64,000 nt of DNA from Asterias amurensis (lineage: Eukaryota > Echinodermata > Asteroidea > Forcipulatida > Asteriidae): contig NC_092666.1 in NCBI RefSeq assembly GCF_032118995.1, positions 11,420,501 to 11,484,500 of the forward strand, read 5' to 3'. The number at the start of each line of letters is the position of its first letter. Position 1 is the stretch's first letter. Shown one piece after another: positions 33,501-44,062 of this stretch. A program made the translations under genes and the position numbers. A model generated the notes under the pieces. That model made no database searches. It was not told the origin of the DNA and was given only the letters and a program-made list of their open reading frames with translations.

Positions 33501-34630
33501 TCATCTCTCCATCTTCTTCTCTGTCTACCTCCTTTCCTTTTCCAGTGTAAGATGTAGCCCTCCTCGTTTCTATTTCTTGCAGTTCTGGTCCATGTTATTT
33601 CCCTTATGTCATCTCTCCATCTTCTTCTCTGTCTACCTCCTTTCCTTTTCCAGTGTAAGATGTAGCCCTCCTCATTTCTATTTCTTGCAGTTCTGGTCCA
33701 TGTTGTTTCCCTTATGTCATCTCTCCATCTTCTTCTCTGTCTACCTCCTTTCCTTTTCCAGTGTAAGATGTAGCCCTCCTCATTTCTATTTCTTGCAGTT
33801 CTGGTCCATGTTGTTTCCCTTATGTCATCTCTCCATCTTCTTCTCTGTCTACCTCCTTTCCTTTTCCAGTGTAAGATGTAGCCCTCCTCGTTTCTATTTC
33901 TTGCAGTTCTGGTCCATGTTGTTTCCCTTATGTCATCTCTCCATCTTCTTCTCTGTCTACCTCCTTTCCTTTTCCAGTGTAAGATGTAGCCCTCCTCATT
34001 TCTATTTCTTGCAGTTCTGGTCCATGTTGTTCCCTTATGTCATCTCTCCATCTTCTTCTCTGTCTACCTCCTTTCCTTTTCCAGTGTAAGATGTAGCCCT
34101 CCTCGTTTCTATTTCTTGCAGTTCTGGTCCATGTTGTTTCCCTTATGTCATCTCTCCATCTTCTTCTCTGTCTACCTCCTTTCCTTTTCCAGTGTAAGAT
34201 GTAGCCCTCCTCGTTTCTATTTCTTGCAGTTCTGGTCCATGTTATTTCCCTTATGTCATCTCTCCATCTTCTTCTCTGTCTACCTCCTTTCATTTTCCAG
34301 TGTAAGATGTAGCCCTCCTCGTTTCTATTTCTTGCAGTTCTGGTCCATGTTGTTTCCCTGATGTCATCTCTTCATCTTCTTCTCTGTCTACCTCCTTTCC
34401 TTTTCCAGTGTAAGATGTAGCCCTCCTCATTTCTATTTCTTGCAGTTCTGGTCCATGTTGTTTCCCTTATGTCATCTCTCCATCTTCTTCTCTGTCTACC
34501 TCCTTTCATTTTCCAGTGTAAGATGTAGCCCTCCTCATTTCTATTTCTTGTAGTTCTGGTCCATGTTGTTCCTGCATAAACCCCGATGTCATCTCTCCAT
34601 CTTCTTCTCTGTCTACCTCTTTTCCTTTTC
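30395..34630 (-). repeat. 108-bp satellite made from the C terminus of an RTE-type LINE, about 39 units
   Basis: GTGTAAGATGTAGCCCTCCT recurs at 30,395, 30,525, 30,633, 30,742 and then every 108 bp to 34,516, with occasional one-base slips. On the minus strand each unit reads KGGRQRRRWRDDI, then RETTWTRTARNRNEEGYILHWK. That is the GRxxxRWxDD...W...AxNR...W ending of RTE LINE proteins, written 36 codons at a time. Because 108 is a multiple of 3, both strands stay open over long stretches (up to 314 codons on the plus strand). The plus-strand frames (FYFLQFWSMLFPL...) have no family meaning. Compared with the edges, the units lack 9 bp (VYA) and 15 bp (WRLH region). Confidence 0.88.
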
Positions 34631-34785
34631 CCTGGGTTGCCATAATATTCCTTATTCTTGTTGGTATCCATTATGTAATTTCTTCGGGCAGTGTGTCCAG
34701 CCCATTTAAATTTAGCTTTTGTTATTGACCTTAATGTGTCTCTTACTCTACGTTCCTTTTGTTCCCATGGTTCCCATATTCACGA
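34540..34785 (-). mobile_element. RTE-type LINE C-terminal region, right edge of the satellite
   Basis: Read on the minus strand from about 34,785: WEQKERRVRDTLRSITKAK, then FKWAGHTARRNYIMDTNKNK, EYYGNPGKRKRGRQRRRWRD and DIGVYAGTTWTRTTRNRNEE, in a single open frame that flows into the first satellite unit. FKWAGHTARR matches the KWxWAGHxxR block that precedes the GRxxxRWxDD block in RTE LINEs. This edge keeps the VYAG residues that the satellite units lack. No RT domain is visible further right. Confidence 0.8.
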
Positions 34786-34802
34786 TATACATGTACTATG
34801 TC

Positions 34803-35234
34803 TTAAAGGATTCGGGTACTTTTTCAAAATGTCCACAGAATGATTTACATTAAACTTATACAGGGTTTGAAGATAATGATAGTGGAAAGCTCCCCTTCAA
34901 ATATTACTAACTGAGGTTCTGTAGTTTTTGAGAAATGAGTAAAACAAATCACAAAATAATTTTCTTAGGAAGACCAACATTATTTTAGCATGTAAAATCC
35001 CATTAACCAGTTATGATATTATACCAAAACCATAGCATAACTGGTTAATACGTTTTTACATGATAAAACTGAGACGAAAATTATTTGTTTTACTCATTTC
35101 TCAAAAACTACTGCACCTCAGTAAGTAACATTTCAAGGAAAGCTTTCTACTATCATGATCTACAAACTGTGTAAGTTTAATGTAAATCTGTGGATATTGT
35201 GTTTTGTGTTAGGAAAAAGTACATAGACCCTTAA
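34803..35234. mobile_element. TTAA MITE family C, large palindrome
   Basis: Starts TTAAAGGATTCGGGTACTTT and ends GTACATAGACCCTTAA. Arms pair over much of the length, for example TTTGAGAAATGAGTAAAACA with its inverse TGTTTTACTCATTTCTCAAA, with the centre near TTATGATATTATACC. It begins right after the LINE edge at the satellite. It is non-coding and followed by a run of A (35,234-35,252). Confidence 0.75.
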
Positions 35235-35635
35235 AAAAAAAAAAAAAAAAAACATGAATGGAGAAAGGTATTGTAGTGTTTGGAAAAATATCATACTAAT
35301 TTTTTTCATCAAAATATCAGAGTCGTGACATCACAAGTGCAGGTAATACTGTATCAGCAATAAAACCCACATGTATTTACACTGTGGTGGTACATCCAAT
35401 ACTATTAAGTGATACATATTTTATTCATGAGTGCATCAAGTTCCACCATTAGTTTGTCATTAATAGCATTTTCCCGCCGATCATTTTGAATGATTGATTA
35501 ATCTGAATCCCACAGCCAAGCATAGACGCTGGGAATGCAAGCACGTGGCGTGTGCTGAAGAGGAGTCAGTAAAGAGAGGGAGAGAGGGTGGGTAACGAAA
35601 TATGAACCCGTGACCTCCTTCCATCTGAAGCACCA

Positions 35636-35873
35636 GGGCCCAATTTCATAGAGCTGCTAAGCACAAATATTTGCTTAGCATGAAATTTTCTTCCATGATA
35701 AAAACAGGGTTACCAACCAAATTTTCTATTTGTTGCATTTGCTTGTTCCTGGTATTCAGCTGTTGTTTGCTTATCCTGAAAATCATGTGGAAATTTGGTT
35801 GGTAATCCTGTTGTATATAGACAAAAAGTTTACCCTAAGCAACTTTTTGTGCTGAGCAGCTCTATTGGGCCCA
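35636..35873. mobile_element. MITE family E (GGGCCCAATTTCAT ends), copy 1
   Basis: Left end GGGCCCAATTTCATAGAGCT, right end GAGCAGCTCTATTGGGCCC. The inside has a symmetric pair, GGTTACCAACCAAATTT and AAATTTGGTTGGTAATCC. About 237 bp, with no coding capacity. Relatives are at 42,430, 51,954, 52,239, 54,353 and 55,545. Confidence 0.75.
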
Positions 35874-35875
35874 GG

Positions 35876-35955
35876 GGTGGATTTCACAAAGAGTTAACTC
35901 GTCCTAACTTGGGACCAGCCTTCAGTTGTTAATAGGACTAGTGAAATCGACCCCA
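35876..35955. mobile_element. AGTTAGGAC-family foldback element
   Basis: GGTGGATTTCACAAAGAGTT at the left and GGACTAGTGAAATCGACC at the right are inverted. The short inside has ACTCGTCCTAACTTGGGAC. It is packed directly between family E and another copy of its own family. Confidence 0.6.
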
Positions 35956-35956
35956 G

Positions 35957-36125
35957 CCGTCGATTTCACAAAACTTTTTCCAACTTAGGATTAATCGTCA
36001 GACTTAGGACGAGTTTAGTTCCGTATACGAAAACGTCAGGACGCATTGAACCCATCCTAAGTTACGACGGGTTACTCGTCCTAACTCGAGATAGGATTAA
36101 TCCTAGTGTTTTGTTAAATCGGCTG
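35957..36125. mobile_element. AGTTAGGAC-family foldback element, second in tandem
   Basis: GCCGTCGATTTCACAAAAC and GTTTTGTTAAATCGGCTGC form the ends. Inner arms carry CTTAGGATTAATC and GATAGGATTAATCCTAG. The core CTAAGTTACGACGGGTTACTCGTCC resembles 47,072-47,226. Confidence 0.65.
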
Positions 36126-36760
36126 CAGGTCCACTAATAAAAAACACATAACTGCGCCCCCAAAACGATTGCTTACGAAAACTCATCCACGCGCTGCGAG
36201 CGTGGATTGGGACGTCTGAGCCCCGGAGCAAATGGCCTTCCGAGCAGGGGATCTTTTGTCTCTGAGCTCGGACACGCTTTCTTTCACCCCGGGCCCATGG
36301 TGACTTTAGCCACCATACCATGTTGTGGTTCACACACCGTTAGCGCCTCGTTCGTTTCCCATTCAGTATCCGTTGTCTTTGTTCCCATCTTGTTTTGTTT
36401 TGTTTGCGCTGCAGTCTATTTTTTTTGTATTGTGTACTCTTGGCCCGTACTGTAACAATAACTGTTTTTTACTCGTTTGTGAATGAGGGACCGTATGTAC
36501 ATGATAGTTAATAAAAACCGTTGGAGGTTTGCCGAGTAAAATCCAATGTTGGTTGTGGGACTCCATTTCGACGGTGTGTTAGTTCAGTTGAATTTAAACT
36601 CAGTTTTTATTTTTCATCACAGTTGTGTAAAAAGTGAAATTTGCTAAGTTCTTGTATGCACTAAAAACATTCCTTCCACATCTAAACCTGATATTTCTTA
36701 ATTCTAGACACACATTCATCTTCAGGCCTACGTGTCGCAGTCTAGTCACGGGTGGTTCAG
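36126..36760. other. Intergenic DNA, no supported gene
   Basis: A somewhat GC-richer patch (36,180-36,310) contains the palindrome CGCTGCGAGCG and GAGCTCGG, without a recognisable gene. Frames of about 80 codons on both strands overlap each other and match nothing I know. Confidence 0.45.
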
Positions 36761-36765
36761 CTTTC

Positions 36766-36890
36766 CCCAGAAGACGATCAGAGCATACTAATCGAAACGT
36801 CGAGTTGAAACCAATGGTTCTTTTCAGAACCACCCCAACTCATTAGAGATAGTCATTAAATGGTGTTACCGCAAACCTTTCTTTAAAGCA
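36766..36890 (+). repeat. Hammerhead-like/histone-type stem-loop repeat, copy 2
   Basis: AGAAGA-CGATCAG-AGCATA-CTAATCG-AAACGTC (36,768-36,801) shows stem II arms that pair almost perfectly between CUGANGA-like and GAAAC halves. CGAGTTGAAACC follows, then GGTTCTTTTCAGAACCACC (about 36,816-36,834), which fits the histone mRNA 3' stem-loop (6-bp stem, TTTC loop, ACC after). CCCAACTC closes an outer arm with GAGTTG. The first core half departs from the ribozyme consensus, so self-cleavage is doubtful. Confidence 0.5.
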
Positions 36891-37419
36891 TTTTATGGTA
36901 AAACTAATATGTTATCCTTCCCGTATGGTTCAATATAGATTCCACAACTTTTACGCACTATAACGCAACTTTTGGATGACCTTTTCACAAACTTCCTTTA
37001 CATAATCCATAATAAATGTATTTCATTATATCATAGTCTTTTAATACCGTACAAAATAACTTGTTTTATCTTATCTCCACTGGAGATCTTTTCAAGTAGA
37101 GGAACCATTCACAAACCCCAATTCAAAAGCCCCCTTGACGTGAAGAACTTTAGGCCAGTAACAAAAACAGTGGACCCCTATCAACAAGTTAGACCCAGCC
37201 AGGGGACCCCTCGGTGGCAGGGGTGTACAACGAGCTTTCTTTTATTGTTGCAGCTGGGCTCGCGAAGTACGCGTGCCGTGTCTTTGTTCAGGCGGTCAGC
37301 CAAGCACGTGCCCTGTCACATCAATAAGCCTTTGTTGGTTTCCAGTTGGGGTTGGTATAAGTGTATAAGCCTTGGTAGCTCAATGGTATGGTATAATATC
37401 AAAACACCTGTTTGGTATT

Positions 37420-37860
37420 GGGCCCCTAAAGTCCTAAAGCTTACATTGGGGTTGGAAATTAAGTCTTGTTTGTTGTGGTTACGGTTTATGGAATTACTTT
37501 GAATCAATAGAAGTTGTTTTTAAAATGTTCATGTAAAAATAGTCCTAATTTTTTGCGGAATTTTATTGGGCCCCCTTAAGTCTTAAAGCTTACATTGGGG
37601 TTGGAAATTAAGTATTGTTTGTTGTGGTTACGGTTTGTGGAAATACTTTGGATCAACCGTAGTTGTTTTTCTTTTGTGCATATAAAAATAGTCATTATTT
37701 TTGTGGAATTTTTAATATTGGTCCCTAAAGTTCTAAAGCTTACATTGGTGTAGATGTTAAGTCTTGTTTGTTGTGGTTATCGGTAGTGGATAACTTTGAA
37801 TCAATTTTTGTGTTTTTCTTCTGTTTTTTTACAGTTCAGATTTCTGACGGAACTTTTTAA
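37420..37860 (+). repeat. Three diverged tandem repeats of about 150 bp
   Basis: Units start GGGCCCCTAAAGTCCTAAAG (37,420), GGGCCCCCTTAAGTCTTAAA (37,568) and GGTCCCTAAAGTTCTAAAGC (37,720). Each continues with TTACATTGG, AAGT(C)TTGTTTGTTGTGGTTA and an AT-rich tail. Identity falls from the first to the third unit. No gene is evident. The TAGCTCAATGG just before (37,376) resembles a tRNA A box but has no partner. Confidence 0.65.
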
Positions 37861-38532
37861 AACTCTCCACTTGAATTGAACTGAACTGACATAAACATAA
37901 TCCCATTTAGATATACGTTAACATATTTGAGGTATGTTGGCTTAGGCCCCTGCTATTGTAAATTGGAACGTTTCTTGAACGAACGAAACAAGGCGACCAC
38001 TCAAAATTATTTGTTAGAAAAAAAGAAACAAATCTTGGTAAAAAAACAGCCTCATAAAATATTGTAAACTATGTTCCAGTTGAGTAAAAAAAATAAATAA
38101 AACGGAAATACTTTTTCAAAATTTCTGTCCTACATGAGGCTGTAACTAAACTTATTTTTGCCTCTTTAACTCAATGCAAAAATGACATCATTTTAACGGG
38201 CGATAAACAAGATTTACAAATTATAAGCGGCTTATGCATGAAAGCATACGCATAAAGTTAAGCACGTGACCGTGGAACAAGATTAAACGGATGTGTATTG
38301 CTTTGGCCGGACACTTTGTTGGTCAATGGTCAATGTAACGTCTTGCGCCGGGGATTGTGTATGAACGTCGAAGAATGTACTTATAGGTGTTATACAGGAT
38401 TTTGTTTACACCTGAAAAATAGTTGCACACAGTGGTCATGGTTTTGTGATCATAAAAAATTTGCCTGAATGAATCCGTTGTGTGAGACAAGATAGTGAAA
38501 GAACCAGGCAAGCATCTAAAACATATTGTCCT
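37861..38532. other. Intergenic DNA, nothing recognised
   Basis: AT-rich DNA without repeats of the named families. No open frame carries a recognisable domain. Confidence 0.4.
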
Positions 38533-38911
38533 TTAAAGATACTGAACATTATTGGTAATTGCTAGTCTTCTCACTTGGTGTATCTCAACATGCATAAAAT
38601 AACAAACCTGTGAAAATTTGAGCTCAATCGGTCGTCGAAGTTGCGAGATAATAATGAAAAAAAAAACCACCATTGTCACACGAAGTTGTGTGCTTTCAGA
38701 TGCTTGATTTCGAGACCTCGAAATCTAATTCTGAGGTCTCGAAATCAAATTCTTGGAAATAAACTTCTTTCTCGAAAACCACGACACTTCAGAGGGAGCC
38801 ATTTATCACAATGTCTTATACTATCAACCTCTCCCCATTACTCGTTACCAAGTAAGGTTTTGTGTTAACAATTATTTTTTAGTAATTACCAATAGTGTCC
38901 ACTGCCTTTAA
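38533..38911. mobile_element. TTAA MITE family A, full length
   Basis: TTAAAGATACTGAACATTATTGG at the left and CCAATAGTGTCCACTGCCTTTAA at the right. The inside carries GGTGTATCTCAACATGCAT, GTCGTCGAAGTTGCGAGATAATAATG, two copies of a GAGGTCTCGAAATC-like palindrome, and CGAGAAAGAAG in reverse. About 379 bp, non-coding. Confidence 0.78.
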
Positions 38912-41339
38912 ATGAAGTAGACTTTTAAAAGAAATTAAAACAATGTAGCATAAGAAGACGAAAAATGAGGCCTCAAAGTTTTGTTTACCATGACGTGGAA
39001 ACCTTTAGATTTGAAGGAAAAAAGTATTTGATTTTCAAAGTTGTGTGTTGTTTTCTCAGCAAGTAGAATTTGAGCTGAAACTTTCACAAGTGACTTTTAT
39101 TGTACCTTTCATCATAACTTTGCCTATAAATAAACATTACTTTGACAAAAAATCAACACCACCACCATGACTCTACCTCTAAAGGCACTGACAGCAGGAT
39201 TAACCTTCGCTGAGCAGACTGATAATAAACAACTCATTATCTCCGAAGTAACCTTCCCCAACAAAAGAAGTTGATCATTTTGTAAATCATGAGTAAACTC
39301 TTCCCAAACTCTTTTCCAAACAGCACCTGCACAACTCCTCCACCTGTTGCCCCTTCCTGACAAAGATCCTAAACCAATCCCCCAAAAAACCTGTTGCATT
39401 GTCCACCTGATAGTAATCCCCTGGATTAATGCAACATCGATTTGTAAAGATCACAAAAGAAAGTATAACGGCAATAAAATCTTAGCTGGCCACTTTTTGT
39501 TCCTCTTGACTTTATGTTTGACAACAAAGGGTTGACCATCACTGGTTTCCGGACGGTCCAGCCATGGTCCAGCTAGGTGGACAAAGGACACCCCGGTTTG
39601 GGACGATCGAAAAACTATTGTCTGGTCGATCAATATCGCAATAGAGATTTGTGGTGTCATTGTTTATTTTAACTCCATTATCATCTTCTTAATTCAAATG
39701 GAATACTAAATAGTCCAGTCGCGTGCCGTTTCTAACAATGCCTGGGCAATATCAACAAGGTCTGTATGCGAACATTTGGGTCAAAGTGTGGTAACAAACA
39801 AAATAAAAAGCGATTCCACAGGTAGTCTCTACTCTTGTTGAACGAGAAAATGGCTCGACATTAAAACAAATGGGGTACACTACATTAAGACATATAAGTT
39901 GTTTAAACTACATAAAAACAAATTGTTTACACAAGTAAAATAAGTTGTTTAATGCAAGTTTGCCCTAAACAAGGCTAAGGCAACTCTTGGTAAGGGGCTA
40001 CAAAAAGAAATTAATGATGAAAACGGCTCAGGAAAACTGAAGTTATGCATTAGAACAGTCTATAGTTGTATGCTAGAGGGAAATATGCACAATGCAAGGA
40101 GTTCCAAAGAGATACGGTTTAAAAAATAAAGCTGAAGAAATTAACCTTTTTTTTTTTTTTTTTGGGGGGGGGGGTTAAGAAAAAGGAGCTGATCTATAAG
40201 TACTCATAATTGTTTATTTAGTATTACTAGCGGGAACCCCGTATTAGGGAGCAAGAAAATATCAATATCTCAGAGGCATGCAGGGCGATTGCTCTTCGGA
40301 TTTCCTTGTGCATAAAGCTGCTTTGTAGATCACACATTCTCAAGAACGCATCCTTGTGGAACATTCCTTACTTGTTCTCCTTTGTCCTGGCACTTCACAG
40401 TTTCCCCTAGACTTCGGACATAAGTTCCCCGTGGAGCACCAAGACTTTATGAATTCCTCTATGGAGTTCTTTTGGTTTCCCAGTGGTCTCAAGGCACCGA
40501 AAATGAGCACCTGCGTCCCAGTGCAGTTATTCGTTGGGGACATCATACCATACCAAACACCCGACTATTTTGTTGCCCATAAATTGACTAACCTGTAGAA
40601 TTGTAATAAATTCTTTTCAAATGCCATAAGTTCAAGGAACCCATAATCCTTTTTATTTACTGACCGAGTAATTATGTAAGGTATGCCTTTGTTCACAACA
40701 CGATTATACAAGTTGCGTTAGCTTGATCTATATGCCGCTTTTTTTTACAGGCCAATGCAGTTCACATAAGGTTTCAACCAGTAAAATCTCATCCCTACAA
40801 CGACAAGAAAACTCACATACCCCTACAACTACAAGTGACATCAAATTTCCCTCGTGTTACATTCATTGGTTGGCACACAACCCACAACCGAAGATTTTTG
40901 AATTAGCATGGCAGTCTAAGTAAAGTCAGATGACAACAACTTCAGGAAACATTTTCCACTGGACTCATTCTAGCAGTGACCATATTTTGATATTCACAAA
41001 CAATACAAAATCTGCAATTCATTTTTCTGTATGAAGCTAGCTTCAAGCAAAATGAATATCTCGCTTTATTATATAGATATATATATTTTTTTAATAGGCA
41101 ATGTATTGTTGTGGCCAAGGTTTGAATAAATTCATGTTTGTTTTCTTGTCTTTTTGATGACCTTAGTCAAAGTGCTCATGACGTCACCAGGCAGCTGCTT
41201 CTTTCAAAAACGCGTTTTTCTGTAAACATTGGTACCCCTTTTCAAAATTCAAAAATTTCTCAAATAAGCAAACACACAACCGTGGCACGACACCAGCGAA
41301 ACGGCCTGTTTTCATCAATGTCATAACCATTGTGCCAAA
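38912..41339. other. Intergenic DNA upstream of the Dscam-like gene
   Basis: No convincing gene. Frames of 60-91 codons (for example minus strand 39,399-39,124 and plus strand 40,356-40,598) contain no known motif. Short homopolymers occur (T18-G11 near 40,147-40,174). An untranslated first exon of the downstream gene could hide here, but no signal singles one out. Confidence 0.4.
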
Positions 41340-41997
41340 TAATAACAGGCTCGTTTTTTAATGGTTCTGTCGTCACGGCTCATTTACTATATCGGCAGTC
41401 GGCCAATCGCGTGCCGTTGCGTAAATTGCATGCATAATTAATGAGGACTTGGCTAAGTTGTGGCAAATCATTAGTGTGGGGATAGACAATGATCACCGCT
41501 TGTGGTATGCCTGGCTGGTGAGGCTTGTGTGTCGGTGTATGGGCGCTGTGTGCGGATAGAATAGACCACTGCTGTTGTGGAACTTACTCGTGCAGGGCCG
41601 GCTTATTTACCGTGATAACAGTTTGTCTTGTGCCGTGAGATTGGCAACATCCACGGGGGTGTTCGTATACGTCAGTCCTACCTCCTCAGCATCACTGAAC
41701 TTGTTAGTTGTGTTTCTGCATGACCATTCTGTGGAGTAGTAGCATCTGCAGAGTGTTTTGTAGCTCTTGGAAGATTCAAAACGACTGCCTTATTTTGCTC
41801 AAACTATTTCAAGACTTTGTTGATGATCTTAAGGTCTTTAATGCAGACCAAATTCAACAGGAGGACCACTTATTTTATGCTGCAACAACAGAGCTTAATT
41901 TCAATACTGGGATCCGTTTTCGGTTAAGTTCTCGGAGCAATATTTTTAGTTAAATGCGCAAGATCTTGAGTATGTTGGAACAACAGTAGCGCCCAGA
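41340..41997 (+). promoter_or_regulatory. Putative promoter / 5' leader of the Dscam-like gene
   Basis: The ~650 bp before the start codon are richer in CpG than the surroundings and include a CCAAT box (41,403), a homeodomain-type ATAATTAATGAGG (about 41,435) and no clear TATA. The reading frame of the gene is closed upstream by TAG at 41,947-41,949, so 41,998 is the first ATG in frame. The transcription start cannot be fixed from sequence, and a spliced leader exon further upstream is possible. Confidence 0.3.
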
Positions 41998-42112
41998 ATG
42001 GAATTAAACTCGATGGATCGGATTTCTTTGCAACGGTGGGCCGGGAGGATGGGCGTGTTTCGCTCAGCGTATCATCTCATATTGACGGGCGCTATAATTT
42101 TTCTTATACCCG
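41998..42112 (+). CDS. DSCAM: Dscam-like adhesion gene, exon 1 (start codon and most of the signal peptide)
   Basis: Encodes MELNSMDRISLQRWAGRMG followed by VFRSAYHLILTGAIIFLIP (38 codons) and ends with one base of codon 39 at a strong donor, CCCG|GTAAGT. The ATG has A at -3 and G at +4. An in-frame stop lies 17 codons upstream. The phase 1 end matches the phase 1 start of exon 2 at 57,230; joined, the sequence runs IIFLIP-VFHIVSG-ELTQ, an uninterrupted hydrophobic core with a plausible cleavage after VSG. Met18 would give a more typical 28-residue signal peptide and may be an alternative start. The exon is too short to stand out alone. The assignment rests on the match of phase, splice site and signal peptide to exon 2, and the pairing is inferred. 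Confidence 0.72.
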
Positions 42113-42429
42113 GTAAGTGATTTTTTATTTTCACTCATATCACCTCGGTGTTTAGATTAAGAGAGTTTTGATCTTTTTATAATTTTTTTTGGCCTGGACG
42201 GATTGGAATGTGTTAATGTTAACCCCCGTCGATCATAAGTGAGTTTTAGATTTGATTTCAGCAGAAGTAAACGCTCATAAATGCAGGGTGTAAGATAAAC
42301 AGATATATCAATAAAATATCAATATCTTCGAGCACATTATTCCCCAGTGCAGGTTGCACTTGTTCGTAAATTAAGTTGAACCTGTATTTACAGTGGATGG
42401 TAGGCTCATAAAGGCTTATGTGAGACCCG

Positions 42430-42606
42430 AGTCCAATTTTATCGAGCTGCTGAGGAGAAACTTCTGCTTAGAGAATCCCTGCTTAGCAATAATGAGCATG
42501 ATACCAGCCATAAATTGTACATGTGGTATGGTAGTTTAGCTGGTTAGCACGCTTGGTTGTGCTTAGCTTATTTTTTTATGCTCAAGCAGCTCTATGAAAT
42601 TGGGCC
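42430..42606. mobile_element. MITE family E, intron 1
   Basis: GTCCAATTTTATCGAGCTGC at the left and GCAGCTCTATGAAATTGGGCC at the right. The inside has GGTATGGTAGTTTAGCTGGTTAGC. Diverged left end, no coding capacity. Confidence 0.65.
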
Positions 42607-43373
42607 ACGTTTACTCGTTCAGGAGGCCGGCAAAGTGCAGAATGGTTTGCGGGCACTTTGAAGTGGAGGTGACCAGCGAGAGGTGCACACAATTTTACAA
42701 AACAAGAGTGACTGTACTCAGGTAACGGTTGTTGTGCATTTGAGCGTTAATATTGTTGATTTATTTTGATTATTTTGATTATAAATCTTAGAACAATAAA
42801 ACATCTTGACCAGGAGTAGTTCAGGGAAGTATTGTTTACAAACTGTCTACAAAGGTGTATTCCATTAGCCCCTGGTCATTATACTTATTATGCAAATTTG
42901 CAAATGAGGGGTGGGGTTGATGCAGTTAAAAGCCAGGTATCGGTCCTCGGGTGTCTAAGTATAAGACATGTTATCGTTGTTTACAATAAGTATAACCCTG
43001 TACATTTTTTGGCTAGTCTGGCAGGCAAGATACTGCACTGGTCATATTGGAAAATTACATTTTGTGTCATAATTTCCACATCAATTCAAGAGTTATGAAA
43101 GTAAAAGCTGGACAAGTTTTGAGATGTGCCCCTTTTCATCACAATCAACAGTTGATAAGAATTAGACAGTGCAATCTCCATAAAATATAAGACTTGATGT
43201 ATTCTACCATTAAGCTGGATGTGTACAAATCGTGTCTGCAAGAAGTCCAGGCTTGGTGGCTCTTTTATAAACATGTGATGTCATAGGTCATACCGTCTAC
43301 ATGCAACCTTATGACCTGTGACCTCAACATAATAAACCAACATTATGTGCAATGAATCACACAAAGCTATCAT
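42607..43373. other. Intron 1 sequence, nothing recognised
   Basis: AT-rich intronic DNA of the Dscam-like gene. An 88-codon frame on the plus strand (42,832-43,098) has no recognisable domain and no exon-like splice sites at its ends. Confidence 0.4.
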
Positions 43374-43374
43374 A

Positions 43375-43526
43375 GGGTGCGTTCGTTTAGCTTCCCTGGG
43401 TCGACCCCGGTGTGTGGTGGTTTTATTTTCCATGACGAACGTGTGCAAATATTTACCCACGTTCGTCCTGGAAAAAAACCCGCCACACACCGGGGTCCGA
43501 CCCAGGGAAGCTTAACGAACGCAACC
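43375..43526. mobile_element. MITE family G (GGGTGCGTTCGTTTAGC ends), copy 1
   Basis: GGGTGCGTTCGTTTAGCTTCC followed by CTGGGTCGACCCCGGTGTG, and at the other end CACACACCGGGGTCCGACCC then AGGGAAGCTTAACGAACGCAACC. Between them GACGAACGTGTGCAAATATT/TACCCACGTTCGTC closes the hairpin. It is 152 bp and almost fully palindromic. A second, larger member lies at 57,614. Confidence 0.78.
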
Positions 43527-44062
43527 ATTCTATCATATTTTATTAGTTATTTCATTTTCGTACGCATTTTATTGAAGTCGTTAAAAAAAAAAAAAACGTT
43601 TTTGTGTACATTAAAAATAGGTTAAGCACCGGTTCTTGGTCAGGACTTTATGCTAATTTTCCTGTAGGGTCATGGGTTATATAATGATCCATTTAGATGT
43701 GTTTTCTGCGCATTTCTGGCTACTGAATAGTGTATAGCTAAAAATGTACTGCATTTACCAGCTTGGTATAATATTAACAAACCATAAATAATTTAGAGAC
43801 ATTATTGCACCGCCCTATATCATTTGCCATAATAGACTACAATTAAATATAATGACATAAAAATAAACAAATGAGGAACAAGTAGTAATAGTTCCAACAC
43901 TCAATAAAAACATATTGCAGCCCCACATCCTTCTATCTAAAGTGCCAACATGAGGGGGCGTGGCACATATCGAGGGTATGCTACTGCATTAATGATTGAC
44001 ACCCACCATTTAGACGTCATAAAACCACATTGGTCTTTGTCCAATTTTGTACGCATTATATT

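Noticed and set aside
30557-34361. Very long plus-strand frames (314, 305 and 206 codons) with FYFLQFWSMLFPLCHLSIFF repeats, like a repetitive membrane protein
   Set aside because: They are the other strand of a 108-bp satellite whose minus strand reads as a LINE C terminus. The period is a multiple of three, so both strands stay open by construction.
30395-34630. CRISPR-like array of regular repeats
   Set aside because: The whole 108-bp unit repeats and there are no unique spacers; the organism is clearly eukaryotic.
36814-36836. True histone mRNA 3' end
   Set aside because: The stem-loop lies in a dispersed repeat next to a hammerhead-like core, and no histone coding sequence is nearby.
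37361-37440. tRNA-like A box GTAGCTCAATGG
   Set aside because: No B box at the right distance and no closing acceptor stem.
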